Shown one piece after another: positions 60,317-64,000 of a stretch of 64,000 nucleotides of DNA. The notes under the pieces are model-generated. The model had not been told where the DNA came from, searched no databases, and worked only from the letters and a program-made list of their open reading frames with translations. Origin of the DNA: Panulirus ornatus (taxonomy: Eukaryota > Arthropoda > Malacostraca > Decapoda > Palinuridae). Where the stretch lies: positions 27,880,797 to 27,944,796 of the forward strand of contig NC_092241.1 of assembly GCF_036320965.1 (NCBI RefSeq), given 5' to 3'. A program made the translations under genes and the position numbers. How positions within the stretch are numbered: position 1 is the stretch's first letter; the number at the start of each line of letters is the position of its first letter.

Positions 60317-60405
<89 letters not shown>
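60317..60405. repeat. (GA)n microsatellite
   Basis: About 44 GA units. Confidence 0.97.
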
Positions 60406-60407
<2 letters not shown>

Positions 60408-60420
60408 TGATACAGTGCCT

Positions 60421-60572
60421 GCGACGAGATTTTACCAAAGGGCAGGGTGAGTGTCCAGCGCTTACCGCAAGAAAATGTTAAGAGTTGTGAGGAAAGAGTC
60501 GTGTGAGTTAAGTGTTTTCAAGTATTATGTGTGTGAGATGGAGAGACTGTCAGCGGGATGCAGTTCCAGCTG
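60421..60572. repeat. Dispersed repeat family C, copy 2
   Basis: Collinear with 3258-3408, same orientation: GAGATTTTACC, GCTTACCGCAAGAAAATG, GAGTCGTGTGAGTTA, GTGAGATGGAGAGACTG and terminal CAGCTG. A (GA)n array lies 16 bases upstream here but not at the first copy. Confidence 0.6.
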
Positions 60573-63500
60573 AACATTCAGTCTTCCTGATTTATCATAT
60601 AACACACTTGTAGCAATGCCCCTTCGAATTAAGTATCTTATTACTTCCTATATTCCATGAAGATTTTACTGCGTTTCTCAGTTATATTAATAACGTTCCA
60701 GTTTCTATAACATTTCTATTACTCTGATTAACAGCAATATTCACTACTTCTCGTAATTCCGTAAAATTTTAACTGCTACTTTACATTTAAGCCATAGAGC
60801 AAATCTAACTTTTATTTTCGTATGTGTTAGCTTTTCAACCCTGTCAACTACCCACATACAAACATACAAACTGAAGTAATCACTTCACCAGCTGTTTTTA
60901 AGTAAATCATTACTGGGTTTGTGTGTTAGGTCACTTCTATACTGTAATATCTGTAAGTGAAACTGAACCACGTCAGCTTTCGTCAGTGTCAATATACTGT
61001 TAATCAGGTGTATTAATGTGTGTTTCACAAGCAAGCTCATGAGACACTTTTATTAAATGTGACGTTAAACTTTCAGGGCAAATGATGTCCACTGTTGGGA
61101 CGAAAGGTTGTGCTACCAGAGATAATTCTGCAGTAAATGTCAAGGGTGAAGATTGGAAATTTGATCTATAACCTTACCTAGTAGTGTCAAGCGCGGACGG
61201 CCATGTATCCGTAAACTAAGCTGTAGAATATGTAAGAGCAAGAAGTATTTAGCTACATGTACATATAAGCACATATATACATTTACATATAAATACATAT
61301 CAAGCTACTGCCTCACTGACAGAAAGTGAGAGTAGACAGCTTGCAAAATAGACTTGTTTATTTAGCTATGAGGTCTCGAAGTCCTATCACGACACCAGTA
61401 CTACACCACCAGACCTTGAGTGAGTGATGGACGCCTCACTGACCACAAGGAAAGGCGACATTCCAGCAGCCCCCTTCGTCTGGCGCAGGTGAGACATACC
61501 CACTCTCAGCGAGGCAAGAGCCGTCACAAGAATTTGGAAATAACTGCCCAGATATTTTCTGCCAAGGGTCCGTGGTCAGGAGGTACCACTGATGTGCGGC
61601 CGCAAAGTAGCGGATAATTAGGTATTGATTCAACATAGGAATCCTAAAAGGCAATTAAATGGTGAAGTCGACCGTGACCAATTACCAGTAATTGGAACAA
61701 AACTGTTGAGCAGACATGAAGATGTCAGTAAACAAGATGGAGCACAGGCGCCCTGAGCAATGAGACTATCCCCGCTATGGTTGGCTTGGTCGCTACCCCC
61801 GGCGAGGACGCACGTCGGCTCGGGGAGCACCTAGCATGAACACTTAAGGCATGGTGTAGAAATGGTACAAATGAGCCGGATAAGCTGAGATGGAGTCAGC
61901 GATAACCGGCGTCAGTGTGCGTGTGGCGGAGGAACTCTAATCACTATGGTCCCAGCTGGACACCTTGATAAAGTCACTTACAACCGAGGGGTGTCGTCTG
62001 GTATTGGAGGAGGGTCGGTGACAGCTGGCACCACAGGTGTAGCCACTGACGACATAGGAGCGACTACACTCGGCCAGAAATGTTGTTCGGTAGTAGGGAG
62101 GGCATCTGTGTGTGGCAGAGGGACGGACTTATATCATCACTATTATAACTCCGGCCGGTAATGTTGTCAGTGCCACTCACAGCCGAGGGTTAGGGACAGT
62201 AATGGAGAATCAGCAGCAGCCAGCATCACAGTGTGGCGGCAGAACTCACTACCGCTATGGGTTTCCCAGTGATACTGCTAAAGCCTCAGGCAGCGGCATA
62301 CAAATGTCAACTAACACTGAGCGAGAGCTAAGAACTTCTTTTGCAATCGGCGTGACTCGAATATCTTCTGCAGTCTGCGCCATATAAGGGAGCTAATGAA
62401 AGTAACACTTGCTTGGTTTTACAGCTAAAGAGGACCAGCATACTTCATCAACAGCCTGCCGCATTCTGCCGTTTAGTGAGATGCTTGCCCGGTACAGTGA
62501 AGCTGTGTATGAGCTTGGGAAATGCTGGGGACATACGTCTTGTGCTACGGTCTTAAGACGGATATCATGCCATCGGCAATGGCCTCCTTAGGTTGGCTAT
62601 AATATCACCAACTCGAACGGTGGTCGCAGGACTTGCGAGGGCTGGAGTTGCACGCTCAGCGACCACCTCAGTCGAACACAGTATTAACCAATAGAGGTGT
62701 CAGGTAAAAAGGTATCACACACGGTTTAATGTAGAGAGACTGGAGTTAGGATGAGGGAGAGGCTATGTATGGTTATCACTATCTGGCCATATTATCGTCG
62801 TACAAACTCTCTAGCCTCCCTAAAACTCAGTAAAACCCACCTACAATTAATCTATTTATACTACCACGTCATATACCAGGGCGCTCCAAGTCTGAAGCAT
62901 TTAAACTTTGAAATTTAAGGTTCTTGTGACTGATTGGCAATAACAATTATACACTTTCGTTTAGATGAAGCTCATGAAAGTGAGAACATGCCTGCGGGTT
63001 ATTGGTTATCCACAACAAAATACGATACAATTAGCTGATTTTCACTATCTTACAAAAGGTACAGGAACTCATCCATAATATGTAATCAGTTTTCTTAAGC
63101 AGTAAGATTGAAGCAGGATTAAAGACACGGTAATACCTATGAAGATGGGACGAGACAAACTATACAAAGGCAAGACATATATTTACGGAAGAACGTAAAT
63201 AACAGGTCCTAAATGCTGTTCTGCCTGTCTTGACCATGACCGAGACATTTCCTATTCCATTTTATTCCATTTGCATGACATTAGCTAAGTCAAGCGACTC
63301 TAAATTGGGGCAAAAATGTCCAGGTCGAACGCCCCTCACTGCCACATGGTACAAATACTTGAACCTCTATCGAGCAGAATGTTATCCAAGGGAAATCAGA
63401 TGTTGCAAGATGTATAGGGGAGCCACTCAGCACAAACGTATTTACCATTCCATCAGAGCAAGCCTTTCCTTAGACACTCTCGCTTTCGGAAATACATCCA

Positions 63501-63949
63501 TGATGCCATACCGCTGACCTCGCTGAAGCCACACCCGCAGTAAGGTAACAGTGCATGTCTAGAAGTTGCTAATTGCGTCTTAGGCATGTCTGTCTGTTCG
63601 TGAGTAGTTCTTTAGGTCGAGGAGCTGAAGGTGGGGGTGCCATTTGCAGTGAATGGGACTTGTGCCTTTGGCATCTCATGTACTTGTCACGTAGGAGTGT
63701 GATAATTCTGCCACTCATTGCTGGCGGCTCCGTGTGTGAGGCGTTTGATAGTGGCCTATTTCAACCCTGGCTATCACTGCCGGTTCATACTACCATCCTC
63801 ATAATGATACCTCAACAGTACAGTTATGGTGAGCGACTGTGTATGTGTGACCACAACCATATTTCCTTTTATAAACTTTAGCTTTGATTCTCATTGCAGT
63901 TTCATACCATCAACCTTAATACAGCACATCGTTTACAGTTGGTGGAGTT

Positions 63950-63952
<3 letters not shown>
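60573..63952. other. Anonymous sequence
   Basis: About 3.4 kb without a supported gene. Within 61940-62290 two stretches resemble each other (TCACTTACAACCGAGGGGTG at 61974 and GCCACTCACAGCCGAGGGTT at 62172), hinting at a decayed ~200-bp duplication. Small ORFs of 60-102 codons have no recognisable domains. Confidence 0.5.

Positions 63953-64000
<48 letters not shown>
63953..64000. repeat. (TA)n microsatellite, cut by window end
   Basis: At least 23 TA units running off the right edge. What flanks it is unknown. Confidence 0.97.

Noticed and set aside
62868..62920. Possible transposon end (CAGGGCGCTCCAAGTCTGAA)
   Set aside because: No matching inverted copy was found nearby to make a pair of terminal repeats, so an element cannot be supported.

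Overview
This window looks like intergenic or large-intron DNA from an animal with a repeat-rich genome, most likely a decapod crustacean (shrimp, lobster, crayfish or crab). The grounds are long dinucleotide microsatellites of every class ((TA)n, (CT/GA)n, (CA/GT)n) every few kilobases, several LINE families of the type common in decapods, many minisatellites at all stages of decay, and no credible protein-coding gene. The taxon is an inference from repeat style and recollection of similar decapod repeats, not from a marker gene. There are no bacterial operons, rRNA, convincing tRNA, CRISPR array or virus-like gene. Almost all open reading frames over 60 codons are translations of microsatellites, minisatellites or LINE remnants.

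Mobile elements. (i) An RTE-like LINE occurs as a nearly intact reverse-transcriptase (RT) copy on the minus strand (53736-56012), a decayed plus-strand copy head-to-head with it (56110-57390), a young 3' fragment (23624-24551, minus) and an older fragment with an oppositely oriented 3' tail (18257-18893). (ii) At least five CR1-like LINE remnants, all on the minus strand, lie at 3650-5212, 17400-18075, 20958-21560, 21610-22480 and 50280-51070, with detached 3' ends at 5646-5718 and 20810-20905. (iii) A short non-autonomous element ('family A', 1-292 and 34605-34812) shares its 3' tail with the RTE-like LINE. (iv) A 130-bp mariner-type MITE lies at 49490-49619 with TA target duplications. (v) Three further dispersed repeat families, each with two or three copies here, are defined only by comparison within the window.

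Tandem repeats. The clearest is a 41-bp satellite at 26402-27450: 25 units in exact register, flanked on the left by a decayed relative with a 36+39 (75-bp) organisation. Other arrays are a 25-bp array (9194-9368), an ~82-bp decayed array (12324-13075), 56-bp (23029-23196), 23-bp GGT-rich (38990-41800, about 2.8 kb), 28-bp (47550-47700), a 171-bp duplication inside a ~29-bp decayed field (48340-49135), 83-bp (43186-43360) and ~33-bp (5758-6055) arrays. Two strand-asymmetric tracts, GGT-rich at 39-41.8 kb and CCA-rich at 44-45.9 kb, face each other.

How the parts relate: most of the long (TA)n arrays sit exactly at LINE or family-A ends, so TA microsatellites and retroelement insertion appear linked here. 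I found no coordinated gene system. The most interesting signals are the TA/LINE association, the LINE-SINE tail sharing and the satellite with its preserved older higher-order flank.
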